Shown: positions 27,063-36,556, counted from the stretch's first letter. The stretch: DNA of 64,000 nt from Candidatus Nitrosopumilus sp. (GCF_028278985.1 NZ_JANQTA010000018.1:1-64000), one strand, 5' to 3'. Translations and numbers: made by a program. The notes: a model not told the origin generated them from the letters alone.

Positions 27063-27272
27063 CTATCTATTTTCCCACATTATCTTTGATTCGTCAGCAT
27101 ATTCTTTGATACAATTTTCACAAAAAGAATCCCATTCATCAATTTGTAATTTTTTAAAATAACTTACTGACCAATCATAACTTGGTTCCTTTCGATATTG
27201 AAATTGTTGAATTGTGTAAATGTCTTTTTCTTGGAATTTATTTAGACACTTTTTGCATTGTGCATTTTTCAT
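27063..27272 (-). CDS. 69-residue zinc-knuckle protein
   Basis: Two CxxC pairs (CKKC near residue 6, CENC near residue 52) frame a Tyr/Trp-rich middle. This is the layout of a treble-clef or ribbon zinc fold. It overlaps the end of trxB by 4 nt (27269-27272), a sign of translational coupling. The function is unknown; coupling suggests a redox-related or merely constitutive role. Confidence 0.65.
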   Translation of the reverse strand: MKNAQCKKCLNKFQEKDIYTIQQFQYRKEPSYDWSVSYFKKLQIDEWDSFCENCIKEYADESKIMWENR

Positions 27273-28273
27273 TCTTGCTTGTCAGCACTTTCTGTTAGAT
27301 ATTTATCAACATCAATTGCTGCCATACAACCATAACCTGCTGCAGTAATTGCTTGTCTGTAACTTCTATCATGAACATCTCCTGCTGCAAAAACTCCTTC
27401 AACATTGGTATGTGTTTTATTTTTTAGGACTACGTATCCTTCTTCATCTAAATCAATTTGGCTTTTGAATAATTTTGTATTTGGTTCATGACCAATTGCC
27501 ACAAACAATCCTCCTGCGTCTAAAGTTGATTCTTCATTTGTTTTTAGATTCTTTAACACTGCTTGTTGCATCTTTTGATCACCTTTAATGTCAGTCACTG
27601 CAGAGTCCCAATGGAATTTAATTTTTGGATTGTTTAATGCTCTATCTTGCATTATTTTACTTGCACGAAGCTCATTTCTTCTGTGAACAAGGTGAACTGT
27701 GGTTGCAAATTTTGTAAGAAATGTTGCTTCTTCAATAGCAGAATCTCCTCCACCTACTACGATTAGTTCTTGATTTCTAAAGAATGGACCGTCACATGTA
27801 GCACAATACGAAACTCCTTTTCCTCCAAACGTTTCTTCACCCTCTAATCCTAATTTTCTGGGGTTTGCACCAGTTGCAATAATTATTGTTCTACCCTCGT
27901 ATTCTTCAGAGGCAGTTAAAACTTTGAGTGGTTTTCGTCTAAAATCAACATCTACAGCCTCATCATCTACAATTGTTGTACCCATTCTTTGACATTGCTT
28001 CCTCATATCTATCATCAAATCTGGACCCATGATTCCATTTTCAAATCCTGGATAGTTTTCAACTTCAGTAGTGTTAACCAGCTGTCCTCCAGGTAAGATT
28101 CCTGATAAAATCAAAGTATCGTATCCTGCCCTAGCACAATAAATTCCTGCAGTATATCCTGATGGACCTGCACCAATGATTACTACGTCAAATTTTGTTT
28201 TCTTCTTATCTGGCATTTTTGGACTGTCGTCATTTGTTTCAAGAACTGCTGCACCTGCATCTGCTGCCATCAT
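27269..28273 (-). CDS. trxB: Thioredoxin reductase
   Basis: 334 residues. The FAD motif GAGPSGYTAGIY is near residue 34, the redox pair CATC sits near residue 155 in SYCATCDGPFF, the NADPH motif GGGDSAIEEA follows, and the C-terminal GVFAAGDVHD is present. It is the low-molecular-weight type that reduces thioredoxin with NADPH. An N-terminal extension of about 25 residues precedes the first strand (MMAADAGAAVLETN...), so the true start may be later. The neighbouring small zinc gene is coupled to it. Confidence 0.93.
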   Translation of the reverse strand: MMAADAGAAVLETNDDSPKMPDKKKTKFDVVIIGAGPSGYTAGIYCARAGYDTLILSGILPGGQLVNTTEVENYPGFENGIMGPDLMIDMRKQCQRMGTTIVDDEAVDVDFRRKPLKVLTASEEYEGRTIIIATGANPRKLGLEGEETFGGKGVSYCATCDGPFFRNQELIVVGGGDSAIEEATFLTKFATTVHLVHRRNELRASKIMQDRALNNPKIKFHWDSAVTDIKGDQKMQQAVLKNLKTNEESTLDAGGLFVAIGHEPNTKLFKSQIDLDEEGYVVLKNKTHTNVEGVFAAGDVHDRSYRQAITAAGYGCMAAIDVDKYLTESADKQE

Positions 28274-28321
28274 GATATTTCATTCATGAGTATTCATTAA
28301 TTTAAGTGAATATCCTATGGA

Positions 28322-28453
28322 TTATTCATTTTTCATTCTCATTAGAATCTGATCACATATTTTTCTCATCTCTGAATCAGATCCAACACTTGATTTTTTT
28401 ATTGCTTCTTGAATTGTAGATGAGCCATCTTTACTTAGAACTTCTATATTCAT
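28322..28453 (-). CDS. 43-residue hypothetical ORF
   Basis: A short ORF from ATG 28453 to TAA 28322 with coding-like Ser/Lys/Ile composition and one Cys, in a gap of about 310 nt between trxB and the UspA gene. No motif, no clear Shine-Dalgarno and no family. A GTG 12 nt further upstream is an alternative start. The rest of the gap is AT-rich and holds nothing else I can see. Confidence 0.35.
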   Translation of the reverse strand: MNIEVLSKDGSSTIQEAIKKSSVGSDSEMRKICDQILMRMKNE

Positions 28454-28591
28454 GATTTGATTCACATACGTATTTTCCACAAAAACAAATCTTTTCTCAA
28501 TTATATGCTATGATTTCTAAATTATCATCATTGAATATCAGTCTAGATAATCGATATGACATTTAAAATTATTTTAAAACAATATTCTATT

Positions 28592-29022
28592 GTGGTAATC
28601 AAAACAAAAAAATACTAGTCCCATTAGATGGTTCTAAAAATTCTATTCGTGGTTTGGATATGGCAATACATCTTGCAAGACAATCTCATGGGACAATTAC
28701 TGCGCTTGCTGTAAAATCTGTGCCTGGAATTTATGCGATTCACCCACTTGGATTTCTTGATTTCAATTCCATGAAAGAAGTAAAAAAATTTCTAAATGAT
28801 GCCAAAATTAGAGCAGCTAAAAAAGGCATTCAATTAACTGCAAAAGCACTTGCTGGTGATCCTGGTTATGATATTGCTAAGTTTACAAACAATTCTAAAA
28901 ACAAAATTGATCTTGTTGTTATTGGTGCTAGAGGTAGGGGTGCTGCACAAGAAATCTTCTTGGGAAGTGTTTCAAACTATGTGTTACATAAATCCAAAAA
29001 ACCAGTTATGGTTGTTAAATAA
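28592..29022 (+). CDS. Universal stress protein (UspA), with apparent frameshift at the 5' end
   Basis: The UspA fold is clear: ILVPLDGSKNS at the start, VIGARGRGAAQEIFLGSVS with the ATP-binding GxxGxxx9GS pattern, and KKPVMVVK at the end. The natural start would be GTG 28592 (MVIKTKK...), but an A7 run at 28606-28612 throws it into a different frame, and a TAG at 28616 stops it. One extra A would join the two parts exactly. In the present frame the first usable codon is TTG 28654, which loses the ATP-binding P-loop strand. It is a sequencing or homopolymer indel, a real null allele, or slippage. Confidence 0.75.
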
Positions 29023-29066
29023 GTGATAAACCTCCCAGATTCCCACAATAATTGCTATTACTATTT

Positions 29067-29528
29067 CTAATTGTATGGACTGTATTCTTTGTAGATTTTT
29101 GCTATTGAATGAAAATACATGTCTCTCATATCTTCTTCAACACAAACTGATAACATGTTCACTAGATCAGTAGATGTAATCATACCCACAACTTCTTTGC
29201 CTTCTAGAACTGGTAATTTTCTTACTTTTCTCTCATGCATTACATCTGCTGCAACTCTAACAGAATCTTTAGGATCTACTGCAAAAACTGGTGAAGACAT
29301 TATTTGTTTAATTGGTGAAGAAATGGGATAAGCATGTGCTGCAACTTTGACTGCAAAATCTCTATCTGTAACAATTCCCATTGGTTCATTATTTTCCATA
29401 ATCACAAGTGAACCAACTTTTGTATCTTCCATCATTTTTGCTGCTTCATTAATTGTTGCTGATGAATCAATTGAAATTACTGACCTACTCATTACATCTG
29501 CAATTGTTATGGATTTTGCTTCAGACAT
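29067..29528 (-). CDS. CBS-domain pair protein
   Basis: About 153 residues from ATG 29528 (a TTG at 29576 gives 169 but adds an odd hydrophobic N-terminus). Two CBS units are visible: VMSRSVISIDSSATINEAAKMM...GIVTDRDFA and IMSSPVFAVDPKDSVRVAADVM...GMITSTDL. Such pairs bind adenine nucleotides and act as energy sensors. It stands alone, without an IMPDH or transporter domain. A helical C-terminal tail follows. Confidence 0.9.
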   Translation of the reverse strand: MSEAKSITIADVMSRSVISIDSSATINEAAKMMEDTKVGSLVIMENNEPMGIVTDRDFAVKVAAHAYPISSPIKQIMSSPVFAVDPKDSVRVAADVMHERKVRKLPVLEGKEVVGMITSTDLVNMLSVCVEEDMRDMYFHSIAKIYKEYSPYN

Positions 29529-29640
29529 TGCTAACGATACGTATTTTTCAATATAAGGTGGATTCAAGAATACCAAAATTGAAAATCATGATTGGTAATT
29601 ATTGTAGTTGTTTTTAATCCAAAAAAATTATTTGTAACTG

Positions 29641-29976
29641 ATGCCAAATGTTCCTCTTTACATTATAGGTTTACCCAAAGATGAGCCTGTAAACGAAGTT
29701 TTAATGTCCAAAATTGGAGGGGCATTAGAAAAATTACAAAAAGTATTCCCCAATGTAATTGAGTCTAAAGTTTCAATCAAAACTCAAAATTCTGAAGGCT
29801 CTAGGAAGTTTTATGAAGTTACAACTACTGTTAATGCTGGTAAAAACAGCCTCATTTACAATGATTCTGGATGGGATCTTCTCAAAATATCTGATGAGAT
29901 TTGTAGAAAATTAGAATCAGAACTATCCACTAAGGAAAACAAGAGACAAAGAGAGAGCATACGCAAAAAGGAATAA
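29641..29976 (+). CDS. Unknown 111-residue protein, possibly HPF/RaiA-like
   Basis: The order of strand, helix (KIGGALEKLQKVFP), strands (VSIKTQ...FYEVTTTVNAG) and a long C-terminal helix with a basic end (KRQRESIRKKE) matches in outline ribosome hibernation factors (RaiA/HPF short form, about 100-115 residues). No strict motif proves it. It starts at ATG 29641, just after an AT-rich stretch, and precedes malate dehydrogenase by about 30 nt. Confidence 0.5.
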   Translation: MPNVPLYIIGLPKDEPVNEVLMSKIGGALEKLQKVFPNVIESKVSIKTQNSEGSRKFYEVTTTVNAGKNSLIYNDSGWDLLKISDEICRKLESELSTKENKRQRESIRKKE

Positions 29977-30006
29977 TTTTTGTATTTTACATTCAAAGTG
30001 ATTTTT

Positions 30007-30918
30007 TTGATTTCAATAATCGGAACTGGTCGTGTTGGTTCAACAATTGGCTTTTTGTGTGTCTCACATGCCTTAGATGATGTATTGTTTGTCAATGCTG
30101 ATAAAGAAATTGCAATTGGTGAATCATTGGATATTGCAAGTGCAATTCCTTCTTCCTCAAAATTTTCTATTAGTGCAACTGATGATATTTCCCAAATCAA
30201 AGATTCCAAAATTGTAGTTATTGCTGCAAGTGTGGGTGTCTACACTACTGATAGAGCAGAACACATTGATGAACAAGTCAAAATGATAAAGAGTATTGCT
30301 GGTGATGTAAAAAAATACTGTCCGTCTGCAATTGTTTTAGTAGTTTCAAATCCTCTGGATGTTTTAACATATTATTTTCAAAAACAATCCCAATTTTCAC
30401 GATTCAAAGTTATTGGTATTGCATCTAGTTTAGATTCCAGTAGATTTCGTTATCATGTTTCTGACAAACTTTCTGTTCCCCAATCTTCAATTAATGATGC
30501 ATTTGTTTTAGGTGAGCATGGTGACTCTATGGTTCCAATTTTTTCTAAAGTCACAATTAATGGAGATTCATTATTATCAAAAATTTCTGAAAATGATGTA
30601 GATGAAATAACTTCTAGTGTGAGAGACTATTGGAAGGCTTTAAGAAATCACAAGAGCAGGTCTATGTTTGGTATTGCAAAAAATGTCTTTGATGTGATAA
30701 ATTGTATCTATGCCTCCCAAGAAATGACTGTTTCAGCCGCAATTTTGCTAGAAAATGAGTATGGTGAATCTGATATTACAATGGGAATTCCTGTAAAAAT
30801 CAATAATAATGGAGTTTCAGAAATTGTTACAATTCCAATTAACGAGAAAGAATCTGAATTATTGAAAATATCTGCATCAAAGATTCGACATCAAATATTA
30901 TCTGTTAGTACTGAGTAA
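30007..30918 (+). CDS. mdh: Malate/lactate dehydrogenase-family protein
   Basis: About 303 residues from TTG 30007, giving MISIIGTGRVGST as the usual N-terminus; the frame opens at 29980. The catalytic His is in GEHGDSMVP, and the Asp/Arg pair in SLDSSRFR is kept. At the substrate-specificity loop the family has Arg (malate) or Gln (lactate), but here the aligned residues read GVYTTDR, so the discriminating position seems to be Val or Tyr. The substrate is therefore uncertain. The tail overlaps the convergent gene by 21 nt. Confidence 0.85.
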   Translation: MISIIGTGRVGSTIGFLCVSHALDDVLFVNADKEIAIGESLDIASAIPSSSKFSISATDDISQIKDSKIVVIAASVGVYTTDRAEHIDEQVKMIKSIAGDVKKYCPSAIVLVVSNPLDVLTYYFQKQSQFSRFKVIGIASSLDSSRFRYHVSDKLSVPQSSINDAFVLGEHGDSMVPIFSKVTINGDSLLSKISENDVDEITSSVRDYWKALRNHKSRSMFGIAKNVFDVINCIYASQEMTVSAAILLENEYGESDITMGIPVKINNNGVSEIVTIPINEKESELLKISASKIRHQILSVSTE

Positions 30919-31668
30919 TTTTTCTAATTCTTTACTGTGTTTTTCACAAAGTTGTGGATTTTTTAATTGTGATTCAAAAAGATCTTTTTGCCAGTGTGCA
31001 TTAAACAATCTACAGTCTTTGTTATCACAAAATGCATTTCCTGTTTCTACATAAAATATTGCTTGTAACAAGTAACCTTCAACTATTTTTCCAAGTCGAT
31101 TATCATGATATTCTAAAAATTGGCCTTTGTATTTCTCTTTAATTTCCTTAATTCTTTCTTCAGAAAAATCTCCAATTAACTCCATATAGTATTGTTTTGG
31201 CTTTGCAGGTGCCTCAATAATTCCTGTAGTTGAAATTATTGTAGGATTTGTTCCAATCAATGCTCTTGCATGATATCTGAAATCTTCTTCAGAAAATGTT
31301 GCAGTAAGTTTGTTTGTAAAAATTATGTGTAATGTATCTAGATTTTGTTCTTTAATTGATTCTGCAACAATTTGCTCTAGTTCATATCCGTCATAAAGAA
31401 AAACTTCATCATTTTCTGTCATATCTTTGTTTGATCTTTCTATTTCAATTTCATCTTGAGTTGGGTCGTGTTGCTGAAATGGTTTTTTTAATTCAAAAAC
31501 TCGTTTACTTGCAATATTTCTACATTCTTCATCTTGTAAATTCTGAAAAAAATTATCTCTGATTTCAATTTCTAAACCAAATATTGATTCTAAAAACTTC
31601 TTTTGATGAGTAATTTCTATTTCTGGAACTGTTGGTTCATCATATAGGATAATTTTATTGAGTTTCAC
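30898..31668 (-). CDS. Archaeal protein resembling DUF6775 putative metallopeptidases
   Basis: 256 residues. The C-terminal block FCDNKDCRLFNAHWQKDL followed by SQLKN..LCEKH has paired Cys and a NAHWQ motif typical, as far as I recall, of a small archaeal family (DUF6775). The N-terminal two thirds have a strand/helix mix with an HARALIGT segment. No HExxH peptidase motif is visible, so enzymatic activity is unproven. It starts at ATG 31668. The assignment rests on memory of the motif, not on a search. Confidence 0.55.
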   Translation of the reverse strand: MKLNKIILYDEPTVPEIEITHQKKFLESIFGLEIEIRDNFFQNLQDEECRNIASKRVFELKKPFQQHDPTQDEIEIERSNKDMTENDEVFLYDGYELEQIVAESIKEQNLDTLHIIFTNKLTATFSEEDFRYHARALIGTNPTIISTTGIIEAPAKPKQYYMELIGDFSEERIKEIKEKYKGQFLEYHDNRLGKIVEGYLLQAIFYVETGNAFCDNKDCRLFNAHWQKDLFESQLKNPQLCEKHSKELEKLLSTNR

Positions 31669-31690
31669 ACGTGTAATTGTGCCTAATTGT

Positions 31691-32521
31691 TTATCTTTCT
31701 AACTCTTTGATCTTCTCAGCTGCAATCTCTGCTGCTCTTTTACCTGAGAATAACATTGAACCAAATGTTGGTCCCATTCTAGCTAATCCATGAGTTTCTG
31801 TAACTGACATTCCTGCAGCAATTAATCCCGGATAAATTTCACCAGTTTTATGAACGACATGCTCTTCTCCATCATTTACAAACATTGGTTCCATACCTTT
31901 CCATTTTGCTAATCCTCGGTCTACAAGTCTTTTTACAGCAACTGAATCATGTCCAGATGCATCAATGATTACTTTAGATTCAAAAGCAACTGGATCAACA
32001 CATGTGATGTTTCTAGGTAATGCTGAAACTGGCATCCAATTTACAACAATTCCTGCTACTCTTCCATTTTTTAGAACTAAATCGTCAAACTTTGTTAGTT
32101 GTAAAAATTTAACACCTGCATCACATGCCCCTGCAATTAATTTAGAAACTGCATGAGGTCCTGGCGTCATGTATAATCCATCTTGAACTTTTTTGTATGG
32201 TACTCCCAATTCATCCCACATTTTTTGTGCTGGTTCTCTTACAGTTACAGGATTCATCATGTAACCTCCAAGCCAATAACCTCCTCCAAGATAGTTATTT
32301 TGTTCAATAACGAGAACTTTGAATCCCATGTTGGATAATTCTCTACTTGCAGTTAATCCAGCAGGACCTGCACCAATAATGATTACATCTGATTCTGCTC
32401 TATCAATTAAAACGTCATGAAATTCGTTTGCAATTGCACGTGTAATTTCAACTTCACGTGCATCTGTGAAAATTTTAGAAGACTGTTCTGCTACTTTTGC
32501 TTCTTGCATGCGTACTTTCAT
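31691..32521 (-). CDS. thi4: Thiazole synthase Thi4 (ribose-1,5-bisphosphate isomerase family)
   Basis: About 276 residues from ATG 32521; the ORF runs to TTG 32593. It has GAGPAGLTASREL for NAD/FAD, YLGGGYWLGGYMMNP, SGHDS and the C-terminal MGPTFGSMLFSGKRAAE. At the place of the yeast sulfur-donor Cys205 the sequence reads ITCVDP, so the Cys (about residue 174) is present. Methanogen Thi4 has His there and uses free sulfide catalytically; Cys forms give up their own sulfur. It makes the thiazole part of thiamin. It is divergent from the siroheme reductase gene. Confidence 0.9.
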   Translation of the reverse strand: MKVRMQEAKVAEQSSKIFTDAREVEITRAIANEFHDVLIDRAESDVIIIGAGPAGLTASRELSNMGFKVLVIEQNNYLGGGYWLGGYMMNPVTVREPAQKMWDELGVPYKKVQDGLYMTPGPHAVSKLIAGACDAGVKFLQLTKFDDLVLKNGRVAGIVVNWMPVSALPRNITCVDPVAFESKVIIDASGHDSVAVKRLVDRGLAKWKGMEPMFVNDGEEHVVHKTGEIYPGLIAAGMSVTETHGLARMGPTFGSMLFSGKRAAEIAAEKIKELER

Positions 32522-32686
32522 GCTCTTTTCAATTAATACTTTGCCACAAGAATTTTTGAAATTAGGTAGCACTAATGAATACGCTAGTAACAAATACAGG
32601 AAAATTCTGTATCTCCTTGAAAATTCATTACCAAAATCATCCCAATATCAAAAATTTATAACCAAACTAAAAGGAATTTCTTTGTA

Positions 32687-34495
32687 TTGACAGTATCTGA
32701 TCTAGAACAATCTCGACCTGATTCGAAAAAAGCAAAAATCGATTGGGCTCGTATGGAAGAGGCAGACAATTTTGCAAAAACTGTAAAATTATTCCGTCAG
32801 GGAAAATATGACGCAGATAGTTTTAGACGATTTAGACTACAACATGGTGCATACGGTACTAGAATGACCGGTGACTATGCTATGGTTCGTATCAAACTTC
32901 CAGCAGGTGAAGTCTATCCTAATCAGCTTGAAAGAATTGCTCAACTAAGTGAGCAATATTCTATTGGAAGTGCTCACTTTTCTACAAGGGAAAACATTCA
33001 ACTCCATTGGGTAATACTTGAAGATGTTTCTGAAATTCTTCGTTCTTTAGCTGAAGTTGGATTAACATCTAGAGAAGCTTGTGGTAACTCTGTTAGAAAT
33101 GTAATGTGTAGTCCGTTATCGGGAGTTTGTGAAAATGAAGAATTTGATGCAACACCTTATGCACTTGCAACTGCTAGATTTTTCTTAAGAAATCCAATGG
33201 CACAAAATCTTCCAAGAAAATTCAAATTCAATTTTACATGTTGTGAAAAATGTGGAATGGTGAGAATTGTTGATGTTGGTTTAATTCCTCAAATTAGAGA
33301 AGTTGATGGTGAAAAACAACGTGGTTTCAAAATCTTCCTTGGAGGAGGTCTTGGAAACAAATCTTATGTTGGACATCAATTAGAAGACTTTACTCCTGAA
33401 GAAGATTTACTTTACACTTCAATGGCTGTTATGCGTTTGTTTGATAGAATGGGTGATAGAAAAAATCTAGCACGAAACAGAATGCGTTATCTCGTTCATG
33501 ACATGGGTTGGGAAAAATTCCAAAACTTGGTTCTAAAAGAAAGAGCAATTGTTAGAGCAACACAATCAGTTGTAACTCAATTAGATGTTGATCATACTCC
33601 GGATGAAATCAAGCGTCCAATCAGAATTTCTGATGAAAGTGGTTCTGGTACTCCTGATGGATATGCTAGATGGCTTAAAGCAAATACCGAAAAGCAAAAG
33701 CAATCAGGCTACCGTTCTGTATTTTTGACATTAGAGGCAGGAGACATTACTGCAAATCAACTAGAGGCATTGGCCGGAATGATCAGAGACTTTTCTGCAG
33801 AAGGCAAGGCAAGAACTGGATTTACACAAAATATTGCACTTAGATATGTTCACGAAGATGATTTACCACTACTCTACTCAAAACTACTTGAGGTAGGACT
33901 GGCAAAATCAGGCGCACTAACCATGACTACTCCTATTGGTTGTTCTGGTACAACATCTTGTAATCTTGCATTGACGAACTCTCATCGTTTAGCCAAAGAG
34001 ATTCAAAGAAAATTCTTGGAACTCAAATACGATGAAGATGATGATTTGAGAGAGTCTTCTATCAAAATCAGTGGATGTCCAAACTCTTGTGGTCAACATG
34101 GAGTTGCAACAATTGGATTCTTTGGAGGTGGCGCTAGAGTTGGAAAAGACATGTATGCAAACTATCAGATGCTCTTAGGAGGACGTGCCGATGGTGAAGC
34201 AAGATTAGGTGATATTTGTTTACGTGTTCCAGCAAAACGTGTAATTCCTGTAATTCTCAAAGTAATTGAACTCTTTAAAACAAACAAAAAACCTGATGAT
34301 GATCTGAAAACTTGGATTCATAGAATTGTCAACAACAGCGGTGATACTGAAATCAAAACTATGGCTGACATCAAAAAAGCAGTAGAACCTTTGACAATTC
34401 CTCCAACTAAAGAAGAAGATCCTGATTTCTATCTTGATTATGGAAGTGATTCTAGTTATCATACAAAAACTGGCAAGGGTGAATGTGCTGCTTGA
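32687..34495 (+). CDS. Siroheme-[4Fe-4S] sulfite/nitrite reductase
   Basis: 602 residues from a TTG. It shows the two-repeat ferredoxin-like fold and the metal site CSGTTSC (near residue 420, CxxxxxC) and CPNSC (near 463, CxxxC) that bind siroheme and the cluster. It resembles ferredoxin-dependent assimilatory reductases, and sulfite or nitrite cannot be told apart by eye. A TTTATAAC element about 35 nt upstream may be the TATA box. The rhodanese gene overlaps its stop, which supports a sulfur role. Confidence 0.9.
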   Translation: MTVSDLEQSRPDSKKAKIDWARMEEADNFAKTVKLFRQGKYDADSFRRFRLQHGAYGTRMTGDYAMVRIKLPAGEVYPNQLERIAQLSEQYSIGSAHFSTRENIQLHWVILEDVSEILRSLAEVGLTSREACGNSVRNVMCSPLSGVCENEEFDATPYALATARFFLRNPMAQNLPRKFKFNFTCCEKCGMVRIVDVGLIPQIREVDGEKQRGFKIFLGGGLGNKSYVGHQLEDFTPEEDLLYTSMAVMRLFDRMGDRKNLARNRMRYLVHDMGWEKFQNLVLKERAIVRATQSVVTQLDVDHTPDEIKRPIRISDESGSGTPDGYARWLKANTEKQKQSGYRSVFLTLEAGDITANQLEALAGMIRDFSAEGKARTGFTQNIALRYVHEDDLPLLYSKLLEVGLAKSGALTMTTPIGCSGTTSCNLALTNSHRLAKEIQRKFLELKYDEDDDLRESSIKISGCPNSCGQHGVATIGFFGGGARVGKDMYANYQMLLGGRADGEARLGDICLRVPAKRVIPVILKVIELFKTNKKPDDDLKTWIHRIVNNSGDTEIKTMADIKKAVEPLTIPPTKEEDPDFYLDYGSDSSYHTKTGKGECAA

Positions 34496-35289
34496 CAGAT
34501 TCTGGTAAAATTACAACTGACGTTGATTCTTTACGTTCAGAAATTAGAGATAAGTCTGTTAGAGTTATTGATGTAAGACGAGAAGATGATTACAAACAAG
34601 ATCATATTCCAACTTCTGTAAATCTTCCACTTGCAAATCTATTATCTGATGACAGTCCTGACCGAGTTCAAAAATTAATTCAATCAATGGGAATTGATGA
34701 TGAAACACGTGTTGTTGTTTATGATGATACATTTGGTGCCTTGGCATCAAGGGTTGCTTGGACTCTGGAATATCTTGGACATTCTGATGTCACTTTGCTT
34801 GAAACCACGTACAGTAACTGGAAATCATTAGGATTGGAAAATGATTCAGATGTTCCTGAAGTTCAAAACAAAGAACACTCTGTTAACTTACAATCTGATA
34901 TTTTGGCAACATCTGATTATCTTGAAGGCGCAAAAGAGCGTGATGATGTGATTCTAATTGATAATCGTGAGAGGTTAAACTTCTTAGAACAACATATTCC
35001 TGGTGCAATTAGCCTTCCATATCGTACATTGGCAAGTAAGGACAAAATTTTACGCTCAAAAGAAGACATGAAAAGATTATTGGAAAATCGGGGAGTATCT
35101 GGTAATTCTGAAATTATTACTTATTGTGGCAGTGTTGGTACTCTTTCTGGATTGGCATATTATGCATTAAAATCAGCAGATTTGCCAAATGCAAAATTGT
35201 ATGTCCGCTCCTTTAAGGAATGGAAAAATCTTCAAAAACCAACTGTAAAACAAGAAGATGCAAGTTATTGGGATCTTTCTGCAGAATAA
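34492..35289 (+). CDS. Two-domain rhodanese (thiosulfate sulfurtransferase)
   Basis: About 265 residues. Start TTG 34492 or the in-frame ATG at 34483; both overlap the reductase gene. Two rhodanese domains are present: the first ends in YDDTFGALAS with Asp in place of the catalytic Cys, and the second has the active-site CGSVGT loop near residue 208. That is the normal TST layout of an inactive and an active domain. It moves sulfane sulfur to cyanide or another acceptor. Overlap with the sulfite/nitrite reductase suggests joint expression. It abuts the convergent TPR gene. Confidence 0.9.
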   Translation: MTDSGKITTDVDSLRSEIRDKSVRVIDVRREDDYKQDHIPTSVNLPLANLLSDDSPDRVQKLIQSMGIDDETRVVVYDDTFGALASRVAWTLEYLGHSDVTLLETTYSNWKSLGLENDSDVPEVQNKEHSVNLQSDILATSDYLEGAKERDDVILIDNRERLNFLEQHIPGAISLPYRTLASKDKILRSKEDMKRLLENRGVSGNSEIITYCGSVGTLSGLAYYALKSADLPNAKLYVRSFKEWKNLQKPTVKQEDASYWDLSAE

Positions 35290-36432
35290 TTAAGAAATTT
35301 TATTTCTAAGTTGCTTAGTAATTGTAACTTCAACGTTTTCAAAAAGAATGATCATCTTTTCTTTATTTTCAATCAAATAGTCGACTCCTCTATCTTTTAA
35401 TCTGATTTTCCATAATCTGATTTCTCGATGTTCATCAAAGAAGTTTTCAATCATATGTTCACCTGATCTTGTTGGATCAATAAACTCTTCAAAAATTTCC
35501 ATTGTCTTTTCTACATCTTCTTCTTCAATTGATTCTTTGACTGATTGAATTGCACTGCTTAATTCTTTGAGATTCTTTACAGGTTTTGGTAATCTCTTTC
35601 TTGTAATTCCAAACAACCCTTTCTTCTCTTTTCCCATTTTTTCTGCAACGTTTGGTGCTAAATCCCAAACCGGAATTCTACTTAGACCATCTCGTTTTTC
35701 ATTTTGAATGATTAATCCTTTTTCTGTTAATTTCTTTAATGCGTTTTCTGCATCAACTTTATCCAAGAATGTTGTCCAAACAATAGAGCCAATAGTATGA
35801 TATCCTTGTCTTACTGATTCTAGTACAACAACTTCTTCAATTCTTTTGAACCCTTCTTCTATTCTAACATTTACAAAATCTTTGTCTCTGATTGATTTTC
35901 TTGCATTCTTTACATCGATTTCAATAGAACGTTTGAGAGCTTCAAGTGATTCTGGAACTTGGTTTAACAAAGAAAGAAAACATGCTTTATTGTACCAAGC
36001 CATTCCATAAGTTGGATCTGATTCAATTGCTTTTTCTGCACAATCAAGTGCCTTTGAATAGTTTTTTTGCTCATAATGTACCAATCCTTTAAGATTCCAA
36101 GCTTCTGGATTTGTAACATCAATATCTAAAATTTTGTCATATACTTGAAGAGCTGCACTGTGATCATCTAAATGGAAATTTGCATATCCTAATTTCATCA
36201 AAGTTTCAACATTATCAGGATCAATTCTTAATGCTTGCTCAAAAACTACAACAGCTTCTTCTAGCTTTTCATCAGCCATTAAATTAATTCCTTTTTTGAA
36301 TAATTTTTTACGATTATAATCTGAATCAACAAGACTTCTTTCTTTAGGAATTGTTGAATCTGGTTTTTCCTCTACTTTTTCTTCAACCTTCTCTTCTTTG
36401 TCCTTTGATTTTTTTCCGAACGGTCTTTTCAC
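35290..36432 (-). CDS. TPR-repeat protein with charged N-terminus
   Basis: 380 residues. A Lys/Glu-rich N-terminal stretch (about residues 1-30) is followed by four TPR units (about residues 40-175) with A/G/P landmarks such as EALRIDPDNVETLMKLGYA. The second half holds a region that looks winged-helix-like (GSIVWTTFL...ALKKLTEKGLIIQ) and a final alpha/beta part. TPRs bind partner proteins; the partner is not known. It is divergent from the collagen-like gene, with a 124-nt shared promoter region. Confidence 0.8.
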   Translation of the reverse strand: MKRPFGKKSKDKEEKVEEKVEEKPDSTIPKERSLVDSDYNRKKLFKKGINLMADEKLEEAVVVFEQALRIDPDNVETLMKLGYANFHLDDHSAALQVYDKILDIDVTNPEAWNLKGLVHYEQKNYSKALDCAEKAIESDPTYGMAWYNKACFLSLLNQVPESLEALKRSIEIDVKNARKSIRDKDFVNVRIEEGFKRIEEVVVLESVRQGYHTIGSIVWTTFLDKVDAENALKKLTEKGLIIQNEKRDGLSRIPVWDLAPNVAEKMGKEKKGLFGITRKRLPKPVKNLKELSSAIQSVKESIEEEDVEKTMEIFEEFIDPTRSGEHMIENFFDEHREIRLWKIRLKDRGVDYLIENKEKMIILFENVEVTITKQLRNKIS

Positions 36433-36556
36433 TAGCTCAAAATGCGATTTAATCTAGATAAATACTATCCCTCGCGAGCCTAATGCTGTCCATGCGTAAA
36501 ATAGAATCTATTTTTGCGATCTAAATACAGAAATACTTGGAATATACACAAACGAT

